NCBI GenBank assembly: GCA_014529385.2
Contig: CM043960.1
Location: 78,540,332-78,604,331 of the forward strand
Direction of reading: 5' to 3'
Origin: Adiantum capillus-veneris
Lineage: Eukaryota > Streptophyta > Polypodiopsida > Polypodiales > Pteridaceae
Length of the DNA stretch: 64,000 nt
Shown: positions 26,051 through 37,560 of the stretch, one piece after another
Position numbering within the stretch: position 1 is the first letter of the stretch
Layout: every line of letters begins with the position of its first letter
Program-made: the position numbers and the translations under genes
Notes under the pieces: model-generated
What the model was told of the DNA's origin: nothing
The model's database searches: none
Seen by the model: the letters and a program-made list of their open reading frames with translations, nothing else

Positions 26051-27645
26051 ATGTCAGTCAAGCCTTCATTGTGTATGTTATTAAAAGCTATAGGCATTAC
26101 TCCTATGATATTTATAGGTACAAGTTGTGTCACTTCATTCGCCTTAATTGTTACCCAAGTTGTCCCTCTATTTCCCCAGGTGTTGATGGTTGCCACTAGG
26201 TGGACCCAATCCACGTTGTTTGACTCAACCATTCCAGGTAGAACATCCATATAAGGGGAATCTTCCCCAATATCAATGTCCTTTTTACATGTGTAACAAT
26301 TCTGCAATGGGACTAAGTGAATCATGGTGTCAGATCGATGGTAAATTATAAATCTATTCCCTAGAGGAACTCGAATGATAGAGTCTTGGAATTGTAAGTA
26401 AACATAGTTTAGATTAATCATGCACCATTTTTTTCCCCTCATCCTAAGATCATCTTAGATGACATAGGGTGCTTGGAAAAATCCATAACAATGACGATAT
26501 TTTTACCTTGTGTCCAAGGACCTTGACTTGAGATCTTTTAGCATTCCAATAGGTTTAACAATAGTCCCATCAACCATCTTTACCACTATGTTTGTGACCC
26601 CAAGGTGAGGTCTTCCCATAGAGTCCCTACAATTTTTAGTTACAATGTTGATTCTATCACCACCATCAAGAATTCCCTTTACAATTAATCCTTTAGTAGT
26701 GATTGGTAGGGTTGCAATGGTTTCATTGCCTTCAAAGTATTGTCCCAACTAGTTAACAAGTTTAAAAAAAACTAAGTTCTCATCTAGGTTGGGTTGTGGA
26801 TCTAAGTGTTCCTCCTCAACTGGCACTTCGTTAGCCCTATCCATATGTGAAAATTGTGATAACCCAACTTTTAGTTCTCCATCAAGGAAGGCTTAAAGAG
26901 CTACAATAGCTCGGGATCCTCATATAGTTTAGACACGATGGTGGTTCTGACTTCAGAAGCCATGAAATCCATCAATTTATCGATATTTAGTGGCACTTTT
27001 TGGGCTTTGGTTCCTTCACATGGGGAGGATGGAATCTTTATTTCTTCAATAGGGCCAGGCCATCCCTCCTTAAACATTCTCTCCAACAAGAAAGGAGTAT
27101 ACCCACATTTTTTATGATTTAAAGTCACTTTTCCTTGGATGACAGTAGGTATGGCTAGCGGTCCATGGTCCTTGTGAGGTCGATTCTACGTAGGAAACAT
27201 TGTGTCCATAATTTGGATCTGCTTAGGTGCTGGCTCTAGCTTCTTTGGGTTTCTTCTACCAGACTCCTTAAGTGCTTGACCTGCTCAATCTCCTCTATAC
27301 GGTTTGGGTATGTCCCGATCTTCTTCATGGGTTGATTGAATTTTGGCCCTTGTCACTCATGATGATCCTCATTGGTTCTTTCCCTCATGGTGGCTGTCTT
27401 AGTGTCCAAGGTCTCATCTGAATCTAAAATGAATCATCTTTAAGGACGTTCATACACACGTGGTCGTCACCAGTCCCTATATTGGTCTTTGAACTAAGGG
27501 TTTGACTTCACCACATTTTGCAATCTCTTCCTTCATGTTTTCTTCCTCTTCTTTGATTGGGATATCGATGCCACATCTCTTTGTTCAAGAATGTCATTTT
27601 GATTTTGGAGCATCGATCATGTGAGTACATTTATTGGTACCACGT

Positions 27646-28781
27646 TGTGAGCGGGATGAAACCACACACAACGCCTCTATAAAGACCCAACACACACTCT
27701 TGGAATGATACACACACACACACACACTATGGGGCACCACTCGGCTTACACAACACACCTGGCCGACACAGGGAACACACCTCTGGAGTGAGAGGAGAGA
27801 GACTATCCACTTGCCCACTCCACACAGAGACACACACACACACACACACACCCAAAAAACTCACCTCAAAAGAGGAGAACTTCTGATAATTAGATACAAT
27901 GAGCTTGGGGCAAACAGCTCACACAATATGGGTAAAATATGCCAGATACAATCACAAATTGGAGAAGAAGCTTAATTCATAGGAGAAACTTACACAGCCA
28001 AAACGGCAGAAAAAGAATGAAGAATTTGGCAAAATGGACAGCGCCATCGCGTCCGGAACGGCCCAAAACCCCAGTCTACAATGTCAAAGTGCTCAAATCC
28101 GACCTCGGATGAGCAGTTTACAGCCAAAACAAGCTCCAAAAACCCCAAAAACACACCTGTGGCTGTTCCTCCTCTCTTCTCCACGTTTTTTCTGTTCTTC
28201 TCTCAGTTTTTTCAGTTCCCACACTTAGCTTTATTACTTGGGCACCCTTGGCCTTTTAGTTGACCTCAAACGGACCCCAAACAGGCCAAAAACTGACCTC
28301 ACAGTGCATAGTTGTCACCTTTTTGCATCATCAGCACACCTGGCACTCATTTCTTTTCAATAATGCGTCTCGCAACCACGTGAAGTGGCCCCAAAAATTG
28401 GTCCTAATGATGACCTTTCTGCATAACTCTCACAAGAAAACACCCACGTTGTGTCCGTACTCATCCACGTGCAAGTATTGACCCCGTTCGGCCTCCTGAC
28501 GCCACTAGATGCCATCTGACGCACTTGCTTACCTCATGTCGTTGGCCCGCGGATAGCTTCCTCGAGAATTTTTATGCACTACCAACTCTTAATTATTATA
28601 GAAAAAACGCACTGGTACTAGTAATAGTGAAAATCGATGCACTATGTACATGCTGCCCTACCTGTACACATGTGGGCCCCACGTAACCACGTGGCTCTGG
28701 AAAATGGGCAATCCTTTATTCGATGCACCATGCATGGATATGTACATATGCGCAATTCCTTGCTCCAAAAAACTCCTTACA
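27646..28781 (-). repeat. 3' LTR of the gag-only element
   Basis: On the minus strand it runs from TGTAAGGAG to CGCTCACA, about 1136 bp. It carries a (CA)n block near 27830. It lacks a short segment present in the partner LTR near 31970. Confidence 0.9.
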
Positions 28782-28831
28782 GAATTTTCCCACCCCCTAG
28801 CCTGCTAGAGCATTCATGCTCAGCAGCAGCA

Positions 28832-29386
28832 CTAGTAGATGCTCATTCCACTTGGATCAAAAGGCCAAAGGCATATCACCTGATTCACAAGAAGCATCAT
28901 AACACCACACCTACATTTGTCAACAATCAACCAAAATGCACCATAGGCATATCCAACTAACACATCCGCCCTGTCTGGAGTTCCAAAAGCATAAATATTG
29001 CATGCCACATTCAACCCAACCGATAGAGACAACTCAAGTGACTCATCACCTGGCATCTTGGCTTCACCAGCCATAGTAGCAACCTGCAAATCATGCACCC
29101 AAGTAGCTAAAAGCATTGTGTGAAGGTAAAGTTGTTGATATCCAAAGCACAAAAGTATCCCCGCAGCACACATATCCCTAGCATAGGCATCCACATAGCT
29201 GAGATTGGACTCATATATGCCAAACCCCTTCTCATCATCATAAGCATACTCATCATCACACATAACATTGTTGAGTAGGTGCCCTTGTTGGGATTTAAGT
29301 TTCTCAATGCCCGTATAGTAGTCATCCGTTGTCATTGTGAGGTTGAATTTTTGTAGATGCATTTGCATTTTAGAGCTTTGTGGCAT
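28832..29386 (-). CDS. Unrecognised open reading frame downstream of gag
   Basis: This is a frame of about 184 residues between gag and the 3' LTR of the gag-only element, in the same orientation. It starts MPQSSKMQMHLQKF, has an acidic stretch (DDEYAYDDEKGF) near residues 43-54, and becomes hydrophobic and Cys-rich in its second half. I recognise no domain. It has no counterpart in the pol-bearing sister element. It could be a captured host or foreign-element fragment, a decayed accessory gene, or chance. Confidence 0.35.
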   Translation of the reverse strand: MPQSSKMQMHLQKFNLTMTTDDYYTGIEKLKSQQGHLLNNVMCDDEYAYDDEKGFGIYESNLSYVDAYARDMCAAGILLCFGYQQLYLHTMLLATWVHDLQVATMAGEAKMPGDESLELSLSVGLNVACNIYAFGTPDRADVLVGYAYGAFWLIVDKCRCGVMMLLVNQVICLWPFDPSGMSIY

Positions 29387-29703
29387 GTTTTATTCATTGA
29401 CAATATCTACTTGATGTGATTACTGTTGATCATTATTTGTTGAATCAATTGTGGTTGGGGAGAGTGTGTTGTTTTGTTAGTTTTTCTACTAGGGTGCTAT
29501 CTTTATTGATTTTTTTTTCATTTGGTTTTATGGTTCATCATATGATTTCTGATTGTTCATCATATGTGTTCCTCCATGAAGAAGATTCTTTTAGATGTTA
29601 GTGCTCATTTGTGATCCAAGGGAGGTATAGCAAGCATTGTTCTCTGTAGTACTCTTCTAGGATTTTGAAAATATTATACTTTACAAATTCTTTGATCTTA
29701 CCC

Positions 29704-30837
29704 TTACGTAGTGTCCACATCATAATCATGGCTATCACCACTATCCATAGCTTCTAGCGTGGGTTCATCAGTCTCCAAGAATACAGATCCCTGCTCTAAA
29801 CCACAATCATGCTCACAAATCGGTTCAATCACTGCACATCCATCAACATATGGCTTCAAAACAGGCTCCACATCCAACAAATCCACAAAATGGCTCTCAA
29901 CCTTGCCCTCTTCGCTAATTTCCAAGGAACTAGTATCCAAAGATACGTGCTCATCATCAATAACCTCAACCTCACACTCACACCCAGAATCACAAGGTAC
30001 ACAAGTAGCCAATGCATCCTCTTCAAGACTTTTCAATCCTGTATCCAAAGCATTACTCACCTCTTTAGTCTCTTCCATAAACCTGTCAACCTGCAAGACC
30101 TCTTTACGCTTCACAATAGACCTTGGAAAGAAACGAGAAACATCATAGGATAGGCTACTTTTCACCTGCTTAGGCTTAACTTCATCTTCCATGTCAAATC
30201 CATCTTGCACATGCATACCTGTACTGATACCATGTTCCTCAAGACGCTTAAACTTCCATTCCTTGTGCTTTGCAATGCATACAGAATCTTCAAAAGACTC
30301 GGGCCTCTTCAACTCAACCTTGAACCGCAACCAAGGTGACAAACCATCAACAAAAAAACTTTTCTTCAATGAACAAGGGGGGGTCTCATCCTTAAGAGCA
30401 ACACACCAACGAGTCCATAAATCTGTAAAACCTTGTACATAGGCATCAACACCTTGACAAGAACCTTGCTTAAGAGCATTGAGCTCATTCCATACTGCAT
30501 TTGCATCTTCAAAAACCTGGAAACGCTCTAAAAAAGCTTCTATAAACTTGTCAAGACTCAAACCATAAGAAGAAGCCACTGCTTCTTTAGCTTCCAAATC
30601 CATGAACCAAACACGGGTCTCATCTTTCAAAAGCAATCCAAATAGCCTCAAAATCTTCTCCTCATCACACATATTGTTGCTTATGCATGCCACCTTGACT
30701 TGCTCCAGAAAGTCTTCCGCATCTTCACACTTCTTCCATGAAATTCCGGATAAGAGAAAGCCATGGCTACCCAAGCTTAATGCTTTAAGAACCTCTTCGA
30801 ACACACGTGCAAGAACCCAAAACTTTTCACTACTCAA
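29704..30837 (-). CDS. Retrotransposon gag polyprotein of the gag-only element
   Basis: The encoded protein has about 377 residues and resembles the plant retrotransposon gag family. The capsid-like part covers about residues 30-200, with the landmark segments WKKCEDAEDFLEQVK, ETRVWFMDL and WTRWCVALKDE. A charged linker follows, with an acidic C-terminal half rich in Glu and Asp. I see no CCHC zinc knuckle, so nucleic-acid binding would rely on other parts. The frame is open from end to end. As part of a retroelement it is treated as a fossil component; it looks whole. Related gag proteins assemble virus-like particles in the cytoplasm. Confidence 0.8.
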   Translation of the reverse strand: MSSEKFWVLARVFEEVLKALSLGSHGFLLSGISWKKCEDAEDFLEQVKVACISNNMCDEEKILRLFGLLLKDETRVWFMDLEAKEAVASSYGLSLDKFIEAFLERFQVFEDANAVWNELNALKQGSCQGVDAYVQGFTDLWTRWCVALKDETPPCSLKKSFFVDGLSPWLRFKVELKRPESFEDSVCIAKHKEWKFKRLEEHGISTGMHVQDGFDMEDEVKPKQVKSSLSYDVSRFFPRSIVKRKEVLQVDRFMEETKEVSNALDTGLKSLEEDALATCVPCDSGCECEVEVIDDEHVSLDTSSLEISEEGKVESHFVDLLDVEPVLKPYVDGCAVIEPICEHDCGLEQGSVFLETDEPTLEAMDSGDSHDYDVDTT

Positions 30838-31703
30838 TCCCCAGAAACTTCAATGGAGCTTGTCTTTAGATAAGGACAAACACATGCACATCAAATGAGT
30901 TTTCATAGTTGATCATCGGAATTACAACAGGCAAAGGACATTCCAGGATCTCTCTTAATCTTCTTGGCCCGAACATAAAGACTATGCGCTGCTGGAAAAA
31001 AATCTTCCTGGACACGTGAACATTTATCTAGATTCTTTGAGTTAAATGAAAAGGCGTGAATTGAGGTCCATTTTGATCATCCATTAAAGCCATCATAACT
31101 TGAAAAAATTTTGACAAAGTTTCCCCAGAAGTAGAGCAGTGAGAACCAAAAATATAGACTGTATATGTATGCAGAAACTGTCAACAATAGAACCCGAGCA
31201 TCAAATAGGAATCACTAATACATAGCCTATGGCGAGGTCACGAAAAGGGTGCTCCAGCTATCTGTATCACCGAAAGGATCTCCACATTTGAGAATCCCCC
31301 AGCTCAATAAAACCTCACGCTATTGACCCTCACACGAAGGCTAATGCAAATCGCGTATAGTCAAGTCTCAGAAATGACTATCTTCTAGACCAAGTCTCAG
31401 AAATGGCTAGGACTGCCAAATAAAACCAAATATGGCTCCACAAAGGCGTACCATGGTAGTTTCCACAAGTAACGTACAATCCAACAGAAAATGCGCTCAA
31501 ACAGGCGCCAAGTGATGCATACCCACAACAACTGCAAGTGACACCAATGCTAGTATATCACTGTACTCCAGCCACCTGTAACCTGTAACCTGTAACTTGT
31601 AATCTGTAATCTGCAACCTGCAACCTGTAATCCCCAATCTCGAAGCTCGAAGCTCGAAGCAGAAGGTACTCGAAGAAGATCCTCCGTGGGGGCGCCAAAA
31701 GAA

Positions 31704-31881
31704 TGTGAGCGGGATGAAAACACACACAGCGCCTCTATAACGACCCGAAACACACTCTTGGAACGATACACACACACACTATGGGGCACCACTCGGCTTA
31801 CACAACACACCTAGCCGAGACAGTGAACACACCTCTGGAGTGAGAGGAGAGAGACTATCCACTTGCCCACTCCACACAGAG

Positions 31882-31914
<33 letters not shown>

Positions 31915-32856
31915 AAAAAAACTCAGCTCAAAAGAGGAGAACTTCTGATAATTAGATACAATGAGCTTGGGCCAACACCAATGGGACAAATAGCTCACAC
32001 AATATGGGTAAAATATGCCAGATACAATCACAAATTGGAGAAGAAGCTTCATTCATAGGAGAAACTTACACAGCCAAAACAGCAGAAAAAGAATGAAGAA
32101 TTTGGCAAAATGGACAGCGCCATCGCGTCCGGAACGGCCCAAAACCCCAATCTACAATGTCAAAGTGCTCAAATCCGACCTCGGATGAGCAGTTTACGTC
32201 CAAAACTGGCTCCAAAAACCCCAAAAACACATCTGCGGCTGTTCCTCCTCTCTTCTCCACGTTTTTTCTGTTCTTCTCTCAGTTTTTTCAGTTCCCACAC
32301 TTAGCTTTATTACTTGGGCACCCTTGGCCTTTTAGTTGACCTCAAACGGACCCCGAACAGGCCAAAAACTGACCTCACAGTGCATAGTTGTCACCTTTTT
32401 GCATCATCCGCACACCTGGCACTCATTTCTTTTCAATAATGCGTCTCACAACCACGTGAAGTGGCCCCAAAAATTGGTCCTAATGATGACCTTTCTACAT
32501 AACTCTCACAAGAAAACACCCACGTTGTGTCCGTACTCATCCACGTGCAAGTATTGACCCCGTTCGGCCTCCTGACGCCACTAGATGCCATCTGACGCAC
32601 CTACTTACCTCATGCGTCGGCCCGCGGATAGCTTCCTCGAGAAGTTTTACGCGCTACCAACTCCTCATTATTATAGAAAAAACACATTGGTACTAGTAAT
32701 AGTGAAAATCGATGCGCTATGTACATGCTGCCCTACCTGTACACATGTGGGCCCCACGTAACCACCTGGCTCTGGAAAATGGGCAATCCTTTATTCGATG
32801 CACCATGCATGGATATGTACATATGCGCAATTCCTTGCTCCAAAAAACTCCTGACA
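31704..32856 (-). repeat. 5' LTR of the gag-only element
   Basis: On the minus strand it runs from TGTCAGGAG to CGCTCACA, about 1153 bp, followed by the TTTTGGCGCC primer region at about 31685-31703. It has a (CA)n block near 31885-31910. Confidence 0.92.
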
Positions 32857-33383
32857 ACGTGTAGTTTGTGATGTTGCCTCAGTAATCTCAATTTAGTTCA
32901 ACGACACGATCTTTGGCGCATTTGGATTATTAGGACATTGGGCAATCAAATGATCTATACTACATTGATTACACAGGAGTATTGGCATTGTAGAAGTGCT
33001 CCCTTCAGTGTGGCATTCTTTTGTAGTCTAATAGGACACTCAGCTACACGGTGTGGTCCCCCACACTTGTAGCATTGAGAGGTGGCCTCTTGGCAGTGAG
33101 ATTGATGTTTTGGCCTCTTGCTACATGAGCAGATACTTGATAAACAAGCTTGACTTGTCCCCAATAGTCCTTCATATAGTATTGTGGACACTCCTCAATC
33201 ATATCAACTCCATAGCCAACACTAGGATCCATGTCATTCTCGCAGTTCACATAAACACTAGGTGGCTCATAACCCACTTGATTCACATGGGTGACTCTTG
33301 GATGCAGGGGATGCAATCCTAACATTGGAGGTGGTAATGGCACCGTTTGGACACCATTTTCAGCTCTTGGGACCATGTGTTGT

Positions 33384-33671
33384 GATGGTTGCTCAACAAA
33401 TGGGGCAAGCATCAATGCAAGAACTAGAGGTGTATCTGTCTAGGCCAAAAGTGGTCTAATTGCCATCACATGTTTAAACACTATGCAATACTTGGCTTGA
33501 TGACCATACCTCCCACATGCATTGTGGGATGGTTGCTCAACAAATGGGGCAAGCATCAATGCAAGAACTAGAGGTGTATCTGTCTAGGCCAAAGGTGGTC
33601 TAATTGCCATCACATGTTTAAACACTATGCAATACTTGTCTTGATGACCATACCTCCCACATGCATTGTGA
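33384..33671. repeat. Tandem duplication, two 144-bp copies
   Basis: Copies at 33384-33527 and 33528-33671 differ at only a few bases, although the surrounding G-B gag relic is strongly diverged from G-A. The duplication is therefore much younger than the element it sits in. Confidence 0.9.
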
Positions 33672-36600
33672 TTCACATTAAATTTTACTATAAAAGTAGG
33701 GCAGTCCCTAGTGCTATTGGATCAAAGAAAATTGAGCACCATTGTTGCTCCCTTCTTGGATACATATGATTGTTTTGTGGAGCACGATTATCTTTAAGAG
33801 TTTCTTGAATAGCATTGGTGAGGTCTACCAAAGTCATCTAGAATATATTTCTCTCTTTAACAATAGGTTTTATGGTCATCGGTTCATGCCCAAATGCTTG
33901 TTAGCTAGCGGACTTTGACTCAGCAGACACTCTTTCTCCTACAATCGTTAAATTTCATCCAATTGGACTGCATTGGTGGTGATTTCTTCCCAAGTAGTGA
34001 TACCTCTAATGACTTGACCATTATAGATTTCCTCTTGTTGTAGTCCCCTAATGAATCTATCAAGCAGTTGATTATTGTTGAAATGCTCATTTGGATTATA
34101 GAGAGAATTTGGATTCTTTAAGCGACTAATAAAGTCTCTCATTGACTCACCTTCAACCCGTTGGGCTTTTGGAAGTTGAGATCCTACACCCTAAAGCACT
34201 CCCTCTCATATGTACTCTTTCAAGAACAATCTCCTAAGAGTAGGATAGTGTGTGCGCTTTTCAATCCTTAAAGTCCTATACCAGTCCCTAGCCTTTCCAC
34301 TTAGAGTCAAGCTTAAAGCCTTGCACTTATGTAGTTCATAGTGCTCTTCTAGGGAATCACATATGTGTTCAAATACCTCAATATGCTTCCTAAAGTTTTC
34401 GTCTCCACTGAATTTTTATGTGAGCTTTTCCATTTGTATGGCCTTACTTCTCGCTCTCTATCAAGTGTGTTGCACATATTTTCTACAATATATCAACTGA
34501 TAGATTTAGCAAATATTGCCAAGTCACCTAAATGAGCAAGTACAATAGGTGTAGGTGCTCTTGGAATCACATCTGGAATGGGCATTGGCATTGATTTTGG
34601 CATACAGATGGTCCTTGGGTCCCATGCTTGGTATGGTGTTGTGCCAAGCAATGGCCCGAAGTTCACAAGTGTGGCCCTAGGCATAGTAGATGTAGGGTAT
34701 GGCATGTTAATGTTACTTTACACATCTCCACTTGCATAAGGGCTTGGAAAGTGTGGTTGTGGAGCATAAGCCATTGGAACAATTGGGGGTGTAGGAGCTA
34801 CATGAGCCTGAGTGGGAGTGGATACATAAGATTGATGCACACTTATAGGTACTATTGTAGGCCCTACACTACTAGTTAGTGGTGCATTACTAAGGACCGA
34901 GGTCAAGTGTGTACCTTCCATCATGCCCATTACTCGAGTAGATTGGTCTCCACAAGAACGTTGAGCTAGTTCTGGAAAACTAAAGGTGGTGCTTGTGGGC
35001 TCAAATTTCATTGAGACTCTAGGGGAAACAAAATATGATCGATCCATGGGACTCATCTAAAGAGTCTCCATTTGCAATAGGGTTGGTTGCTTAGCCTGCT
35101 ATATCCAAGGATCTCATAATGCTCGTTGAGGGTCCAATTGATTCCCCCTCTCCCATTGGACAATACCATGGATGACACCATAGACCATCTGTTGTTTTTC
35201 CTCTAGACTAGTGGCATTTGATGTGGATTGTACAACTTCTAATCACCCCACATAGTATGTGCAACCTATGTAGAGGCCAATCAGAGCCTTAATTTGTAGG
35301 TCATATTTCCAATCTTCATTGAGAAATACCCCTTCTAGGGTTGAGGTGTTAGAGGTTTCCCTAGAGGTGGATGCATTGTGTCTTCCTATGGCCTTCTCTC
35401 AGTGACTAATAACTCGGGGACTATTGTCATAGGAGCCTTTTCCATCATGGCTCGACATTGCTCTACCATGCGTAAGATTTTATTCTCCCTCTCTCTAGCC
35501 GCTTGTGTATATCGTTTGACTTCTTGGACTCCTGCGAGACTCCTACCATCAGGTGATAGAGCTCCATAGGGTAATAGCCTTGTAGGACCTTCAATAAAGT
35601 TCATGGATAAGATATCCACATGAACACTCTTTGGTAGTGTCGGGTCTACATGAGATGGGAAAGGAGAATTTTCCTCCCTAGCCACTTCGTTTACTTCACT
35701 AGTACCAAATGTTCCCATTATGCGGCTAAATATGCTAGCACTAGGTGGGCCGAGAAGGGCATGTTTTGGCTTGCACTCTTATGGTTTTGGGTAGGCTACC
35801 CCTCATGTCGTAGACGGAGGAGGAGTCACTAGCTATAATGTGCAGATCTTGGATTGCACTCCCTTAGGTCTTGGCTGAATGCCTAGAACCTAGCGTGGGT
35901 GGATAGTGGGTACTTGCATAAATTGAGGCACTCTGAATCATCTCAGGTTCTAGCACTCATTCACAGCATAAATACATGTGAATTTAGTATCCTACCAAAG
36001 TTGGTAAGCACCCCAAGACATTCTTCCCTATTTTTTGTCTGTTTTAGTTGTTCGTGTGTTAGTCATTTTTTCTTCATTTTCCTTCCTTTTTTTGATGCTC
36101 GTGATTTCGACTAGGACATGAGATAGCTCAAAACGAGCATCTCACCTAGGAGATCTACATGCACTTTACAACACAGATTTTGGCCAATCGAGGTGCTCAT
36201 GGCCCTCAAAACAAGCAATTTCTACCTAGGCAAGTGGGTGGAAGTGAAAGTTTTCTACCTAGGTAAGTGGATGGAAGTGAAATTTGAGTGGAGGATTGTG
36301 GAGAGAAAAGGAGGAGCCTTTATCCCACATGTCGTATTCCACTCTTAGAATTGTAGGGTATATATATAAAACCATGTATGCCTTCTATCATGAGACCAAG
36401 ACCAAGACCAAGACCATGCTCGAGCTCGTGGGACAGGGACGAGGATATGAGTTTTTTCTTTTCAAATTTTTTTCTAGCAAAAACTTTTGTGGTTCAGATT
36501 TCCTTGCACGGTTGACTGTGAACATTTTTTTCTTTTGTTTATTTTTTTTTCAAAACTTAAACTATTTAAGCTTTTTTGTCTTTTTTTTTCATTTTTGTTT

Positions 36601-37040
36601 TTTAACAAACTAGTGCGCACAAAACAAATTTTACAAAAAAGAATAAATGCTTGATTTACAGGAGACCGATTAGAAATTAACTAAGCATAGATATGAAATT
36701 AGTCGAAAAGAATAGCAAAATTTATAAAAACTTAGTAGAAAATAGAATAGAAGTAGCAACATACAAAACAAGATTAGTAGTAAATAGAGAAGAGATTAAC
36801 GTTAATAAAATAGCTAGCCACAACTAAAAACAACATATCTAAACTATGACAATAATAGATTTGTGCAAATAGAAACCAAAAATAACAGATCTGGCATGTT
36901 TTCCATAGATCTGTGTAGACAAACACCAAAAACACACACCGCTCTAAACCTTCTTCACAAAAAAGCAAAAAAACCACAAAAATAGTAGCACAACTGCACC
37001 TGGAGCTTAAAGCACATTGCCTCCCCTGCAATGGCACTAA

Positions 37041-37265
37041 AAATGTTGGATCAAAGGGGACTTGTTGTATGTCATGCGTGAGCTGTCGGGACTGCAAACA
37101 CATAACCTGGATGAAGGCAAACTCAACAGATGCAATCGATGTGTCACTCACATCTGTGTAGCCGTCAATGAAGGAATCTCGTGCGTGCAAAGAGGGAGAA
37201 GTTTTCCACTTCTTCTCAACCACCTTACTATTGCTGTTGTATCACCTTGCTGCTCAATCTTCATG

Positions 37266-37346
<81 letters not shown>

Positions 37347-37560
37347 ACGAACTCCCACTCACACACAACAAGGAGATAATGCAAGAGAGGAGGAGTGCAA
37401 GAGCAATGTCAGTACAGTTGAGAATGAGCGAAAACTAGGTTACAAGCCTCTTATGTGGTCATCCCGCTCACATAAGCGCACTCACACTCGACCTACGGTC
37501 AAAACATGTTATCTCTCTCTAATGAATCTGGTGTGCACCTATTATCGGCAAGCCTAGACC
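37041..37560 (-). repeat. 5' LTR of gypsy relic G-B (approximate)
   Basis: The plus-strand left edge TGTTGGATC follows CACTAAAAA, matching the LTR/primer junction of G-A at 3825. It contains a pure (CT)n block at about 37267-37321 followed by (CA)n to about 37348. The outer end is not clear. Confidence 0.5.

Larger units (their letters stand above)
27646..32856 (-). mobile_element. Gag-only Ty3/gypsy element (non-autonomous, TR-GAG-like)
   Basis: LTRs at 27646-28781 and 31704-32856 are about 90% alike by eye to those of the pol-bearing element. The internal region is only 2.9 kb. On the minus strand it holds the primer region TTTTGGCGCCCCCACGG, a leader shared with the pol-bearing element, a gag, an unrecognised open stretch and a shared polypurine region. 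No protease, reverse transcriptase, RNase H or integrase is visible. Such gag-only LTR elements are known in plants and depend on partners for replication enzymes. The flanks read CACGT and ACGTG. The gag looks whole. The two LTRs differ by a few percent including small deletions, so it is somewhat older than the pol-bearing element. Confidence 0.9.
17872..37560 (-). mobile_element. Old Ty3/gypsy relic G-B, split by two younger gypsy elements
   Basis: The pieces are 17872-18216, 25406-25443, about 25674-27645 and 32857-37560, read on the minus strand. The right end holds an LTR with CT/CA repeats (from 37041) and a leader, then a gag region (about 35830 down to 32870) that parallels G-A, with a CYKCGGPHRVAECP knuckle near 33080. 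The left pieces hold a DGGDRINIV protease-like motif near 26650 and further diverged coding DNA. It is a fossil with many breaks. Its interruptions are the pol-bearing element at 18217-25405, the gag-bearing element at 27646-32856, and a 605-bp tandem duplication. Confidence 0.7.

Noticed and set aside
27594-27851. Cysteine-valine-rich small protein in the gypsy LTRs (also near 19162, 25212, 31550)
   Set aside because: It comes from (GT)n runs inside the LTR and is repeated wherever the LTR occurs.
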